Origin: Agarophyton chilense
Taxonomy: Eukaryota > Rhodophyta > Florideophyceae > Gracilariales > Gracilariaceae
Assembly (NCBI GenBank): GCA_030374765.1
Contig: JARGXX010000012.1
Location: forward strand, 372,001 to 436,000
Direction of reading: 5' to 3'
DNA: 64,000 nt
Numbering within the stretch: position 1 is the stretch's first letter; the number at the start of each line of letters is the position of its first letter. Position numbers and translations under genes: made by a program. Shown here in pieces: positions 10,146-22,540 of this stretch. The notes under the pieces were generated by a model, which made no database searches, was not told where the DNA came from, and saw nothing but the letters and a program-made list of their open reading frames with translations.

Positions 10146-12362
10146 GATCGCACTTTAGATATATGAGGTGTTGGTTGCAGATATGGCAGCGCCAGTAGCT
10201 AGAACGAAAAGGGTTGATGCAGGAGCAAGTGGAGACTGAATGGATGAAGCGCGACGAGCAACTCATACGATTAAACAACACAAGAACAGACAAGATAGTC
10301 AGGGCGAGTTATCGACGCCAGTCAGGTATAAAGGTAGTGTTGGGTTTCATTGAAGGGCATGGAAGGGAGATTGAAGCGACGGACAAATATGTGTTGAACC
10401 ACGGTCTCTTTCGGGTGACGAATACCAGCCAACAGTAGGATAGGTGGCCGTGAGCGGGTTGGGCTGGAACAAAGAGAGGTCGAAAATGGCTTCTTTAGCT
10501 TTGCGTTGCGGGGGAAGTCATTTCAAGCGTTGACGCGGTGGAGATTGGCGCCAAGGTGAATAGTGGAAGGGCTACTTTCGGCGGTGGGTTTGATAATCCG
10601 AGAACGGTGATGTAGCGATAGTTTTGGCGTTGAGGGCTATATATTGTTGGGCGCTGATTAAAGGTGTGCAGCGTGTAAGACTGGAGCATTCTTTCGCTTT
10701 ACTTTTTGGCCAGGGTTGCGATTGTTTATGAGAGGTCAAGAATCTACTTGACGATTCCCTCAATTCAAATTGCGAGATGGGAAATGGGGAGAAAACTGAA
10801 CTGAGCACCGTTCTAAGCTATGTCTGACAATGATTTTGGACAGACAAAGTTACACGTCTTCGTGGTTGAAACTGGGATGCAAAAAGTACCTGGCATCGAA
10901 AGTTTAGGCAGAACAATAGGTTATCGCAGCGAGGGATAAGAGGGATCTTAAACGGCCTGGGACTGCTGGTGTTATTGCTTTGGAACTCTTCTGGTGGTGA
11001 AATAGTTCAAGTAAACGTTCGAACAGCGTTGGAGAGCGATACGCTACGCGCGTCATGCATCCCGTGAACTTTTTACGGGCTTCCAAACGCTTTCTTCTCC
11101 CCACTAGTGCGCAGCAGATTTACATCCTGCGCTTCTTTCTATCATCGTCCACATTTTCGACCCCTGCCACTGTTGTCTTTTGCGCACTCTCCCCAAATCC
11201 ATAACAAGTTCAGCTTACCTTCACCACCTCTGATACATTGCTTCACAAAGAATACAGTCGCATCCAGGGCACAGATCCACATCACGTCCGAATCCGCACT
11301 CTCGCTTTTGAGGCCATTCGTTCTATTTCTTGTATAAGTCATACAAAACAATCTAATTCTCACCACCAACAACGCTTCTTGCCCTTTGCTTCAGTTTCTT
11401 CCCTCTGATCGGCTGATTGCGTGCTGGTGATCGCATTGAGGTTTGGCAGCTCCTCATCCCCTTCATTTCAACATTTGGCTCATGAAAGAGAATGGTACAG
11501 TTTTCAGAAATCTCGTCTGCGATCGAATGGAGTCAGAATTCACGACGACTGGTCGTCGCAGCAGAAAGCCATGTGACTGTGTTCACACTTACAAACGGCA
11601 ACCAGGAGTTCGGATTAAATTACGTGTAACTCAAGTAAGCAGAAGAGAAATTGCAATAACGAACTAACGAGAACGAAAAAGATATAAACAACTAAAATAG
11701 TCTTCCCAAACCATTTCGGAGTATCAGTAAAAACAATCAAGATCTTTTCTCTGATACTTTCCCTTCTCCTCACAAAAATGTTTTAATTTCTTTAACAAAC
11801 TTCCATGGTTTCCTTCCAGCATGTGGAGAAGCTCCTGGCCATTCAATTCTCGCGCTCACTTGATATGATATCAACTTTCAGTCAAGTACTGTGCGAACTT
11901 CATCTCTCTCTCCACATCATTCATTAAAAAATCTTCTTCCCTTCTCTTCGATTCCACGGCCACGTGCCTTTCATGCGCAATATTATCCTATAGCATTTTA
12001 TTCTTTTCCTGTGAAATACGGTTGGAAGAGTCGATCTTTTTTGATACTTCACCGTTATTCTATTTATTACTGCTGCTATGTTTTCCAAAACTCTGTTTTA
12101 ACAACCGCGAATCTTGTCGATCATCTCCTAACACCACTCTCTCCAATCATCCCTCATCTTCTTTACTTAGCTTGGACACATTTTCCGCAAGCTCTTCAAC
12201 TTCATTAGGCGTCCCAATTCAACAAACGTGGAAAATCTTAAACGCACGTTTTCAATCGACTGTAAGCTCCCCATTCGCCTTCATCGCGAGAAATATGTAT
12301 ATCCTAGACAAGTCATTCTGCCCAGACTTAGACAAATTGGATCTTATCATTGTAAACAATTT
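10146..12362. other. gene-poor interval
   Basis: Both strands hold only short open frames of biased composition (Ser/Phe/His-rich between 11107 and 12208). I see no conserved motif, RNA gene or terminal repeat. Confidence 0.4.
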
Positions 12363-13080
12363 CTATATTCCATTCAACTGATTCTTCAAAACTACTGCAT
12401 CTCGGAAGCCAACATGTAGTGAATTAGATTTAATCTTTTCCATCGGCCCACTGAAGTATTCCTTAGAATCCATGTTGGTATTGTTTAAACTCATTTCCAC
12501 AAAGTTCCAATAGGAATCTCTCGTAATACCGCAATCTAGTTCGACAGGCGCAAGTGTTTTGCTCAAAGCCATATTCAGAACATTTTTAGACTGTTCGTCG
12601 TCATGTAAAAGGAACCACAAACGAGGGAAATAGTTCAACGTAAAAGACAGGGGAGATTAAGCCCTTTTTTACTATTGGTAATAGGGTTTTTTCCTTCTTT
12701 CCTGTTCCAAGCAACTCCTTTCAGCGAAAATGGCTTCTGATATTCTTCGCTTTTCGGTGAAATGGAGCTTTTCCATTACATAGTTGACAGTTCGGAGCTT
12801 CGATAACAAGTCGAAATCCTTTAGGGCCTTCTCATCATAACTTAAAAACTCTTTAAACTCTTGGCTACGATTGACACAGTCTATGATCGTTGCCTCTCTA
12901 AAGCTTTCTGTATATACAGTGAGCAGAAGATGCGATAATGGTTCCGCCTTCGTCTTATTTCGAATGACTAAGTTCCAGCCGTTCGAATAAAGCCTCTAAT
13001 TCTTTACTTTCTTCGTTAATAGAAATGAATAAAGTCTTTTTAGTTGGCGTTCTTCTGCCGATGACGGTTAATTGTAGCGA
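12363..13080 (-). pseudogene. decayed protein-coding gene, unrecognised
   Basis: On the minus strand a protein-like frame begins near 13080 (KKTLFISINEESKELEALF). It shifts frame near 12980 and continues as a helical Lys/Glu-rich stretch (SQEFKEFLSYDEKALKDF). It is broken near 12660 and resumes as NYFPRLWFLLHDDEQSKN, running to the stop at 12363. Either these are exons of a small gene or it is a pseudogene with one or two frameshifts. Composition and helix pattern look like a real protein. No family recognised. Confidence 0.35.
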
Positions 13081-13615
13081 GTTACAGTCTCCACCGACGA
13101 AGGAGCTGTTCATTGAGAGGGGGGGGGAGGCGATGCATGAGAGGCAATTTTGAAACCAATACTAGCAGGAGATGCTGTTGTTGGTGGTTAATCCGATCGT
13201 GATTCCGCAAGAAGTGGAGTCGTAGCCACCTTCTTTAGTCGACCGCGACGAAAAGAGCTTGAAGGTTAAATGTTTTGCTTTGATTCATAAAAACAAGATT
13301 CTAAGGCACTCCCGTGAAATGGTACTTCGAGGAAGAGAAAAGGAGGTGGAGAGCACAGATGTTGGCGGACTTACAAAGTGTAGAACAATATATGTTTATA
13401 AGCGTTTGACAAGCAATATTTAGTTCCCAGGTACTGTCATTCAAACGGAATGGTCTTCGTTCAAATCTCACTTCAAAAATTCAAATGTTTCCAGATGAGC
13501 TCACTACATATTTTGCACATGAATATGTGAGGTCCAAGTGTATCTGTGAGGAACAAGAAATGGGCAGCAAGCACCGCGATTGCCAAGTTTGGTGTAAAGC
13601 ACTCGTACCGTACTA
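13081..13615. other. interval before the 13.6-kb terminal motif
   Basis: No gene recognised. A short G run lies at about 13120. The segment separates the unrecognised minus-strand gene from the inverted terminal motif. Confidence 0.35.
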
Positions 13616-13745
13616 CGATGTTTTCGAAATGCTAGTTTAGTGTGCTATATAGCTGTGTTGGACCGCGAACTCCTGAAATTTTTAGTGGAATTGCAGTTCG
13701 CACCAGTTCACACCAGTTGCACTGTAAAATTTTTTCATTTTCGGA
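13616..13745 (-). repeat. terminal motif copy 4 (left-end orientation)
   Basis: Read on the minus strand this is AGCACACTAAACTAGCA followed by TTTCGAAAACATCG. It is closely like copy 1 at 2547 (AGCACACTTATCTAGCA, TTCCGAGAACACAGACG). Being inverted relative to the copy at 21825, the two could be the terminal inverted repeats of one element of about 8.2 kb. Confidence 0.45.
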
Positions 13746-13854
13746 AATGTCGTTTTCAGTCCTCCTAGAACCCACAGTGCTAGGAGCAGTCCGATGATAG
13801 TTTAATGTTTCCTTCCTTTTCTATCTAGTGTCACATTCACGAACGTCACCAGCA

Positions 13855-14583
13855 TCACCGGTCAGCAACCAATTCTTTGTCAAAACATATTTCCTTAATC
13901 AACTCCCTTCCCCCACATCGGAACCGAGAACTCATTTGGTACCCAGCCATTGCTTCACCGGAAACAACATCGCATAAAACTACCGGGGTACACTCTCTAC
14001 CCCCGCCCACCGCTTGCCTCGGCTCACTCATTCCTCTCTGCCTCCGCACTCTTTCTTCCCATCTCCGAAACGCCTTATCGCCCCAACCCCCTCCTCCTCC
14101 TCCAGAACACTCTCTAATTCCCTCTTGCCCTGCTCTTCAATAGCCATCTTCCTTCTCAATCTCTGTCCCAAATCTACCGCATTTATCACCGTCTTTTTCC
14201 CCACCCTGCCTTCATTCCCCTCATCCCCCTTCGACCTGTCGTAAACAAGACTCCATCCCAATCTCCTCTTCCTATTTTCTCCCCCTTTCATCCCCCTTGT
14301 CCCTCTTCAGTCCCTTCAAAGCCCTTCCTAGCTGCGAAACACGCCCCTCCAGCTGGCGCTCTCTCTCCCACACCTCCTTGGTCTCCTACATCAGATGCTG
14401 CTCCCATTCCCGTCCTCGCTCCCTCACCACTTTAAACTGTCGCATAACGCGTTCCTCCAGATGGCTATAATGTTCCTTTATCGCCTGCATCCCCCTGACA
14501 AGACGCTCAACTGTGTCCAGCGGCAAAAGACACCCATTTCTCCTTTCCTCCAGCTGATGCAGCGCCTCAGTCACTGATTCGGT
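13855..14583 (-). pseudogene. decayed coiled-coil ORF
   Basis: A minus-strand frame with a long heptad-like helix (LEERVMRQFKVVRERGREWE). It passes through a TAG at about 14386-14388, where CAG would fit, and continues as ETKEVWERERQLEGRVSQLG, then becomes Lys/Asp/Arg-rich with another stop. Low-complexity charged sequence follows to about 13855. It sits directly inside the terminal motif, as the coiled-coil ORF at 1877-2308 does at its motif. That suggests a shared transposon accessory gene, though sequence identity between the two is not convincing by eye. Confidence 0.35.
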
Positions 14584-14639
14584 GTGGTGTTAATGACGGG
14601 GGGTACTTTTAGTGAAGCAGGGGTTGCAATAAGACTTCG

Positions 14640-15665
14640 GTAAATGACGTTAGAGTGTGCTCCATGTCCGGATGGGCAGTAATACCAATCTGCACGTTGC
14701 AGATCTGCAACAAAAGGATGGCAGATATTGCATCATCCCAATTTTACAGACCTACTATCATGTTGGGGAACTCGAGCTTCTGCCACACAAACCAGGGAAA
14801 CGGTCCAGCATCCACAAAGAAGGATTGGCTGAACAAGTTGCGATGCCTAGCTCTTTGTCCGTTCTGCGCCGGTTTCTATCGCTCGTATCCGATATCGAAC
14901 TTTCTGAGCTTCGCCGATGACACCTCGCGAGAAAGTTCCATTAGATGCTTTTCCAACTCCAAAAAGCGTTGGTTGAAGACCTCCTTGTTCATGGAGACAT
15001 TTGGCCCCAAACATCGAGGCCGACCATGTGTTTCTCACGTATTAATACGGCCACAGTGGCCAGTAAGTCGGCGGGAGTCGGTTGCTCAATTTCCGGCTCG
15101 GTCGCGGAGGGAGCGAGCTGTGCAGAATCGAGTGGGGCTTATAACAACCTCAGCATCGCGCCAACGACGGTGGAGATGTGATTTTCCAAGAAGACGGCCA
15201 GCAGGGCCTCGACATGACGGGTGAGGGGGTGGTCGAGTGGCATAGACGCGCTCTTCGACAAAAAAGGGTCCATGAACTTTGCCTCTGCGCCGAGAACAAG
15301 CTCAGTGACCTTGTTAAACGTGAGGTTGAAACGCGAGATGAGCTGCCTACACTTGCGGACGGCGGCCTCGAACTTCATCTGCTCCTGGTGCTGTTTTCAG
15401 TCGAAAAGATGGCTTATCATATTGGAGTAGCCTTCGGACTCCTGGCGGAAGAGGTGATAGCCCTTTGGTGTGAACCACATCCTTGTTCGCACTTGCTCTT
15501 TCTCAAAGGCTTGTTTGGCTTCGAAGCGAGGAATAGCCAACCTGTGTTGGTCCAAGTCGTGTAGAAGCCCTTCGTTTTAGAGGGACCCAGATGAGAGAAG
15601 CGCGTCTACGACTGAACAGAAGGTGGCGAGGCGAGAAGGGTTGGGGTCGAAGGCACTCGGGGGCT
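14640..15665 (-). pseudogene. fragment resembling THO complex subunit 2 N-terminal region
   Basis: THO2/THOC2 is the scaffold of the nuclear THO/TREX complex that couples transcription to mRNA export. Read on the minus strand the frame shows FCSVVDALLSSGSL, then KGYHLFRQESEGYSNMI, then CRQLISRFNLTFNKVTELVL. This matches the THOC2 N-terminal order (RFC.LV.AL, KFNLLREESEGYSKLI, LIG.FNLDPNRVLDVIL). A later block, LLATVAVLIREKHMVGLDVW, fits the part of THOC2 leading to its LLP motif. Stops interrupt it: TAA at 15577-15579 (CAA expected), TGA at 15397-15399 (CGA expected), a TAA near 15139, and at least one frameshift near 15010. Only a fraction of a protein of more than 1,000 residues is present. 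It lies between two inverted terminal motifs, so it may be captured host sequence. Confidence 0.6.
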
Positions 15666-16560
15666 TGAGTATGTTAGAAAGAGAGAAATTGTTTTGGCGA
15701 GAGAGCCTTATTTGAGCTGAAAGTTGCGGTTTTCGGTGACAATCTTCGAAACATTAGTCGGAGAGGTGAAGTTAATAACAGATTCAAAGAGAGAGAGATG
15801 AGAGACTGGCTGGGACCCACACAATCGTCGGGGAGAGTCATAGTATTACAGAAATGTTACGTGAGAGAGATGTGACGTGTAGAAGGTACAGTGCGGATTT
15901 TGCGGAGAGCACGCGTTGATCCGTTTAACCGAAAGATTAGAAATTGCTCAGAGAAGGGCGAGGTTGTGTTGAGGAAGAGCGGGAGTTGGGAAGGGAAGAA
16001 AGCGCGGAGCGCAGGGGCGCACTAAAGTTGGGCGCCAACCATCTGCTTGATGCGGTCGATTGTGGGGGGCGCTGCGAGGAGTGTCGTGGAAGCGGTGATA
16101 GAATGGGAGTTGGGTTTGTTGGGGGGGTTCGTAGTGAAAGCTGGTGTGGTGGCGGTGGTTGAAGGGGAGCTGGTGCGGGGGTTAGTTGCTGACGGGGTTG
16201 CAGCGGTGGTTGAGGGGGATTGGGTGCCGGGGTTCGTTGAAGACGGGGTAGCGGCGGCATTTGATGTTGGGGTTGTGGTGGTACAAACGTTGATTGTGAA
16301 GCCGGAGTTGGGGTTTACGGTGGATTTGGTAGGAACTCGTGGAAGGTGTGTCGCACTGGGGAGGGTGGTGGAGAGGATGTGACAATGTGATGGTTAGTTG
16401 CAAATGGGGTTGTTGTGGCAAATGATGTTTTGGTGATGGAGGTACAAACTTTGGTTAAAAAGGCGGGGTTGGGGTCGGCAGTGTATCTAGGAACAACCAT
16501 GGGCTTTTGAGACTCAACATCTGCGGTGGTGATGGCGGCTGAAACCGGTCGTAAAAATTC
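15666..16560. other. low-complexity Pro/Ser/Thr-coding region
   Basis: From about 15940 to 16500 the plus strand is G/T-rich with degenerate repeats. On the minus strand two frames stay open, one Thr/Pro/Ser/Ala-rich, the other Pro/Gln-rich. The Thr-rich frame ends in a plausible domain start (PPTIDRIKQMVGAQ) before a stop. I cannot assign a gene. Confidence 0.3.
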
Positions 16561-16781
16561 CTTGGTTGTAGGGCCTCTTCCTCCATATGAAGCGTGACTA
16601 GTAGCTGCTAAATCCTTCAGATATGCAGTGCCACCGCTCTGTTATAACATGGAGCCATGTATTTCGCAGAATTAGATGAATGGTTCTCGTTCGGAAACAT
16701 TTGTGTGCTCTTCTTTGCCCCGTATGATCTAAGCGCTAGTTTGTCCATCGGGTTTGATACGCTGGGCTTAAACCTATACTG

Positions 16782-17765
16782 TTAGTTTCTTCCTGTGAAT
16801 CCGGTCATTCTAAAATCGACTTTTAGATATGATTCATCGGTCATGGACGATTCAGGCTGCCTCAGTCCTTGTAAATCATGCCTAATGTTTGATCCCCGTG
16901 AACCTATGCTTGAAAGAGAGCCTATGATACCTGTGCTCTGTTGCAGGGAATGAAACTGCCTACCACTTAGGATCAAGTCGTGAGGTATTAACGATCCTGT
17001 AGAGTTCTTTCCCAAACTGAACTTGTCTCTAGACGTATCGGTATGTAATCCGTTTTTAGGGATATGTGGCATGAGATCACCAACAGATGGACCATTAGGA
17101 GCAGATATGGTCAAAAGTCTAGGCGATTTTCTCTTTTTATATGCGGTAATTTCCTTTAGGCGAGCTGCCGACAGTGGTTGGGGCTCAATAGGCCGGCTAC
17201 GAGGTGAAGGGCCTTGCCTGTGATATCCATCACTGCACTGTAGGTTGCTCAATGCAGTGGTAAGGTGAATTGGGTCTCGCGAACGTTTTGAGCGTTCCAG
17301 AGGTTCATGACACCCATTGCGAAAATGCGGAAACCTTCCAGAAAGGAGGCCCGTATCATCCTCACCAATCAAGGAAGCATGAACCCAATTTTTTTCTGTT
17401 CTATCCTTCGGCATCCATCCAGTGGTAAACGAAGGTGCAATAGCCGGAGGGATGGGAAGGGTACTCGGTGTGAATGTCCATGGAAGTCGACGTACTGGAG
17501 CGTGTTTGATGGCATCACGCAACCCATCAGAGAGACGACTCACTTAATTTGGAGCTAAATATGGCGCAAACCTACATGGATGAGTTCGAGAAACGGAACA
17601 GGAAGACACATCGGGATCATTTAGAGCTCTACAGGCCCACCATAGCCACCACTCAGCACTCGATAATTCTTTGGTTTGTTCGTTGCACCTTTGAAGACCT
17701 GTAGTCATGCTTGCGTGCTGGTCTTGTGTTATGTACACGTCCCAAGAATTAGTCTCACGTAACAC
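16782..17765 (-). pseudogene. long unrecognised ORF with one stop
   Basis: The minus-strand frame is open for 74 codons from 17765 to a TAA at 17544, then for 253 codons to 16782. The upstream part has a Trp-rich segment (SSAEWWLWWACRALNDP). The rest is a Ser/Pro/Arg-rich, probably disordered chain (SAARLKEITAYKKRKSPRLL). There is no known domain. Length and lack of repeats argue against chance, but I cannot tell host gene fragment from transposon gene. Confidence 0.35.
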
Positions 17766-17864
17766 TCGACATCAACGATTTTCCTTTGGACGTCTGCCTA
17801 ATCGCTTACCCAGCTTCTCTATCAGAGGAATCAGGCCATGAATCTCGCGTGGTAGTCGCTGCCA

Positions 17865-19152
17865 ATGTTGGTTACCACGCCGAATGGTGAGAAGAAGGTC
17901 TTTGGGAAGGCAGTTGTGGGGGGTGCTGTTGATGCGACGGGGGGGCTTACCGGAGATTTGGTGACAAAGTTGCATCGTAACAAACTGTTCGGGAAAGCGA
18001 AGGAAGTCCTCGTGGTGGTATGGAAGGTGTTGATTCAGGATGAGAAAGAAATGGATTACCCTTATCCATTCAAAACCAGAGATACCGTACCGAACAGTCT
18101 GGGAGATATGGAGAACATCTCTTTCTATTGCTGGGGCGTGAACATGATGAAACGTTATGGTGGCGAAGCGGCGATTCTTTCACTGAAACCGTCCTCCGCT
18201 CCGTCTGCATCTCCAGCCAAGAAGACCTCCCAAGACGTTGATGGTGAGCAGCCCGGCGGAGGCGAGGACGATCCCTTAGCTTTTTGGCTTGAGCGACAAC
18301 GAAGGAGATCAGGTACACCGCGCAACTTTGCGTCCCAGCTTCAATACGACTATCACCAGCGGGCAGACCAAGGTTGTGACATTGAGGGATCCGAGCAAAG
18401 GACGCAGCGCGACTCCGAGAAAGCCGCCTTTGAATCTTGCCGGGGGCAGTGGACTAAGGACTCCACAAACACAGACCCCGGAGACTGCCGTTTCGCCAAA
18501 ACCAAAGGCTTTGGCGATGGCTGCGAGCACTGGTGGCGACGGAGGTCAGATCCAGGCAGTGTATCAGGCTGAAGTGGCAGAAGCTATTGTGGAGGGGATA
18601 AGAAGCGCCCGGATGGAAGTAAAGTACGCACAGCTGCCTGTTGATGAAAGAGAGGGCAGTGATGATGGTGAGATGAAGTTCGTGAGATCGAGGGTATTGG
18701 CTACGGAGGCAGAAGTTGAATTGTTCGATAACAGGGATGAGCCGCCTTCTGATAATATCCACGAGAGTCTACTGGATTCGGATTTCAACATGAGCGACTA
18801 CATATATGACACGTATGTCGTGGACATTCGCCTTATCAAGATTCAGGATAACGGTGTGCGAGAGGTCAACCCCGTCCAGAAGAAGGAAGTAGAGGTGCAA
18901 ACTGAGCTCTACGGAAGCTTGGGGTCTGTTGGAAATCCGAGTGTCGCGATTATGAGTATGAAGAAGGTAGGGAACCAATGGTTCGAGGGGAATCAAATCG
19001 TCGTGGAGTATAGTTTGGTGTACGGCTTACATCGCTTGATTTTGTACCTCGAGCGCATGGAGGAGAATGCTATTGGGGTGTACAAAAGGTCTCACAAGCA
19101 GTTTCCGAGTTGGAAACAGTTTCTGGAGGAAATTCGACGAGAATATCTATAA
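17865..19152 (+). pseudogene. unknown two-frame ORF with VQTELYG motif
   Basis: It starts at an ATG (17865) with about 140 residues in one frame. Near 18290 it must move to the next frame, which stays open to 19152. The N-terminal part is mixed alpha/beta-like (GDLVTKLHRNKLFGKAKEVL). The middle is Ser/Pro/Thr-rich. The C-terminal 150 residues are well mixed (DYIYDTYVVDIRLIKIQDNG, VEVQTELYG, HRLILYLERMEENAIGVYK). A VQxxLYG string also occurs in the charged ORF at 23.3-25.0 kb upstream of the Plavaka transposase. The two may therefore be accessory ORFs of related elements. The frame break could be a mutation or an intron. No family recognised. Confidence 0.4.
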
Positions 19153-19765
19153 TACCGCCGTTATCTATCTTCACTGGAAGAGGGAATGTGTCGCATGCGG
19201 GAGCAGTGATTAGAGATGCGATATTGTGGCACAAGTTTTGTTCCGTTTTCATATTTATATGGTATCAGAGGACTAAGAGCTGACGGATGCGGTCCAACTT
19301 CAATCGAGTGTCAAGCCGAGGTTTGTGGAGGCCGAAGAGTTAATATAGAAGGACAGCCTGTCCTTCTGTACTAACTATTAGGCCTGAGGAATGGAACAAA
19401 GAGGACTGTACTTTTACCAGGAGTAGGGAGCGAGGACGAGGGTTCTGCTGATAACGGAGTGCCAGGAGAGGCTTTAGAGGAGGGCAAGAATTTGAATAAT
19501 GGAAGCGCTGGAAGCAATGGGAAGTACGACCCAAAATGACGATGGTAATGATAACGAGGACAATGCGATTTATACTCAAGGAAATTGTAAGAATGGAAAA
19601 AAGATATAGAGTAAGAGAGTTAGTGATGAGAAGTACTTTTCAACAATGGAGAGCATTTGAAGACTTTGTAAACGAAGCACTGTTCCAATTCAAGTTGGTT
19701 CACGAAGCGCTTAGGGGCTAGGAGCCGTACCCTTAGATCCTCATCAAAAATTAAGATCTATGACG
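19153..19765. other. gene-poor interval
   Basis: Only short open frames. One plus-strand stretch at 19536-19721 (KKRYRVRELVMRSTFQQWRA) is helical but short. Nothing supportable. Confidence 0.35.
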
Positions 19766-20400
19766 TTATCCGCGTCTCTTCTTGAGATAAGTATATCGCT
19801 CTACACCATACCCTTTGTCTTCTGTACCATTCCTCTTCCCTGCAGTCACCAGCAAAAATTGAGAGTCGCCTCGGCTTGTCCACCTGCTCCGGCTTGGCCA
19901 CCGCTTATTCCGGCCGTCTTTTCCGCCAGCTGTGCCTGAATATGAGCTTCCTCCATGAGCTGCTTCTCGAGCACATCTACTCTGTGTTGCAGATAATTTT
20001 GATTTGGATACATTGTCCCAATCTTTTTTGACCAAGCAGTCCACAATTCTTTCGATATGATCTCCCATTCAAAGCCCGGTCATTTTCATCCGATTCCGAA
20101 CGATACTAACGATGTCAAGTGGAATGCCACCGTCAAAAGAACTACAAGATACGCCACCATACTCAATCACTACCTCGGTTATGCATGTATACAAAATTTC
20201 CTTCAACGAGTCGCTCAAAGCTTTCACGCGAGACTTCATCTCTTTCGTGAATCTTTCTTCTAGGCCTCCGCCCTCATGTACTCCTCAATTTGTAGCCATT
20301 TTTCCAACACCCAGCTCTCCTAGCCCAACATTGTTTTTCTTCTCGTGCTTTTCCTTACAGTCATCTGCTTCTGCTTCATCTCCGGGAAGCCGCGGTTCGG
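19766..20400 (-). pseudogene. decayed coiled-coil/helical ORF
   Basis: On the minus strand a frame starting near 20400 reads through CKEKHEKKNNVGLGELGVGK, a stop, LEERFTKEMKSRVKALSDSL, EYGGVS, IPLDIVSIVRNRMKMTGL, another stop, and HIERIVDCLVKKDWDNVSK. In a second frame it then continues as a coiled coil (YLQHRVDVLEKQLMEEAHIQ) and an Ala/Gly-rich tail. It looks like a single helical protein with two stops and one frameshift near 20020. Family unknown. It lies inside the 13.6-21.84 kb block. Confidence 0.35.
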
Positions 20401-21620
20401 GCACTTCGGTTTTATTCAACAGATTCAACAGCCCCTCATCTCTAATATAGGCAGACGTGCGGAGAACACGCGGACTACTCTGTTGAGGAAGGTGCGCACG
20501 GAGAGGATGATTTCTTCCATGAAGATTGCTCTTCAGAGGGACTTCCAGGCGGTCAGTACGCAGGTGTGGATGATGTGGGAGGGGAAGAGAAGGTAGTAAG
20601 GTAGAAGGACTCTGTTGTTGAAAGCGTGACCTGTGAGAAAGTAGACGGCGACCCTGTCGACGAGGTAGGCGACCCTGTCGACAAGGTAGAGTGTGAGAAC
20701 GAAGAAGGAGCCGCCGGGAAAGAAGGCGATGGAAGGGGGTCTGTATAGAGGAAGGGAGATAAAGGGAGATAAAGGGGGAGATTCTGAGACCATAGGCGGC
20801 AAAAATGATGGCGTTGAGTTTAGTGAGTGTTAGAAGCCCAAGTATGAGTTGTAGAGGGGATTAAAATGAATGAGAGGGGGAAGGGCTGAGAGAAAGTTGA
20901 ATGGAAATGCCGATGGTGGTAGAACGTTTTGTAATACAGGGTTTGGGGGTGTTTAGATGTGGAATAAAATGGTGGGGAATTAAATGCGCAGGAGCGCTTT
21001 TAACGCGTGCCATGTGAGGTTTTGGCCGTTTGGGGTCGATCTATGTTGTGTTTCGAGCAGCGTTGCTGCTTTTGGGCCATGAAAATCGGCCGCAGCCAGT
21101 AACGCGCCGCTAGGAAGAGTTGTTTGCGGAGATGAGACTGCGGATGAGGAGGAGAGTTGGAGGTAGCGGTTGTGTTGTGAGGTAGGGCTATGGGGGAAGT
21201 GGTGAAGGGATAATTGTGCGTGGGATATTAGAGATGATTTCCACGTATGTGGTGGTGACATCAGAGAGCTGAGAAAGGAGGAAGAGAGTTGTGAGGCGAA
21301 GCTATGGAAGGGGAGGATGGGAGGGGTGTTTGAGAGAAGAGTGGTGGCGGGCGGGATTGAGGTGTGATGCGTGTGGGTGGGTGGTGTAGGCCGAGGATTG
21401 GGAGAGTAGGTGGGACGGTTTTTGGAGCTGGGAGTAAGGGGGTTGATGGAGAAAAGGAGAAGGAGGAAGGAGGGTTTGTAGCGGGGATTGCGGGGAGTGG
21501 GGAGGGTGGACGAGACCAGGTCGTAATGTAGATGGAGGTTCTGGGAGGTATCATTGTGATATGGGTTGGTGTGAGGGTGTTTGAGCCAAGCTTTTGTAAT
21601 TCACATCGAGCGTTTGGCAT
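20401..21620. other. G-rich plus strand, possible decayed transposase 5' region
   Basis: The plus strand is G/T-rich like the 5' part of the Plavaka gene at 28.7-29.1 kb, and the minus-strand frames (20980-21620) are Ser/Pro/His-rich like its N-terminus. The position just inside a terminal motif is also the same. No domain motif survives, so relatedness is only suggested by layout and composition. A tandem pair of about 18 bp (GACCCTGTCGACNAGGTAG) occurs near 20650-20690. Confidence 0.25.
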
Positions 21621-21798
21621 CCAAATATAGGCGGTAAACTAGCAGGGGCTTCTGCATTCGTTTCCCGTTCATAATGTGCAGGATTTTGAAAAAGAATCGA
21701 AAGCGAAAACTAGCTGGCATTATAAAAAATTAACAGAAAATGCCTCTGCATCCGCGAACCGTCATTTTCGCAGATTTTTTGCCGAATATCTTGCCGCA

Positions 21799-21841
21799 TA
21801 CTAAACTAGCTGCTAATAATAGCCTTCCAAGAACACAGACG
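21799..21841 (+). repeat. terminal motif copy 2 (right-end orientation)
   Basis: CATACTAAACTAGCT is followed, after a short AT spacer, by TTCCAAGAACACAGACG at 21825-21841. It has the same orientation as copies 1 and 3 and the opposite orientation to copy 4 at 13616. Confidence 0.45.
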
Positions 21842-21904
21842 AGATGCCAATTGGATTTGAATCAAGCTGGACAAGATTGAGCACCTTTGAGGCATACAGG
21901 GCCT

Positions 21905-22215
21905 CTAGGAGGGTGTAAGACATACAAGAACCGTTGCCAAAATGCTCGCCCGTAATGCGATTGCGCGGGATATAAACATGACGGACGGTTCAGATGGGGC
22001 TATGAGCTCCTGCAAGATGGTATCTGATACCTTTTCATCGAGTTTCCGTACATGAAAGCGGCTGCTGCTTACCCAAGTCCATAAATATACGCGCGCGCAA
22101 TAGTCGTTGGCGTGAGTGGTCGGAAGGTCTGTGTCTAAAATATAGCCTGAAGTTGAAGTGAGAACATTATTCGGAGATTCTTGAGAACTCAATTTATGTA
22201 GGCATAACTGTTGGA
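21905..22215 (-). pseudogene. possible hexokinase C-terminal fragment
   Basis: A minus-strand open frame without a proper ATG. Near its end ISRAIALRASILATVL resembles the conserved hexokinase helix (I..RGARLSAAGI..IL). Before it lies a stretch that could be the preceding variable region (YILDTDLPTTHANDY). The match is short and I hold it loosely. If right, it is a single exon or fragment of the sugar-phosphorylating enzyme's large domain, lacking the catalytic and sugar-binding parts. It lies directly outside terminal motif copy 2. Confidence 0.25.
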
Positions 22216-22540
22216 TGAATTAATGAATTCCAGAGTGAATTAACTACAGTCGAGAACATTTTCAAATCCTCGGGTTAGTTAGTCAGCGATTGCTATATCT
22301 GCAAGAACTCTCAGACAAACCTCACCCTTGACGTCTTTTCCATAACGAACAAGTGGCTAGAACACACCGCGACACCCCCCGCACTGCGTGCATGCACCGT
22401 ATCATTCCCAATTACTCATCACTTTGTACCGGGAATGAAATCTGCCGGACGCTATTCACTTGGCAGCGGGATTTGTAATCGAAGTGCCAAGTACATGAGC
22501 TTAAAATTATACAAATAAATGGTTTGGGCTCCTCAGCACC
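22216..22540. other. interval without recognised feature
   Basis: No gene, RNA or repeat recognised between the two host-gene-like fragments. I searched it for an inverted terminal motif that could be the left end of the Plavaka element and found none. Confidence 0.35.
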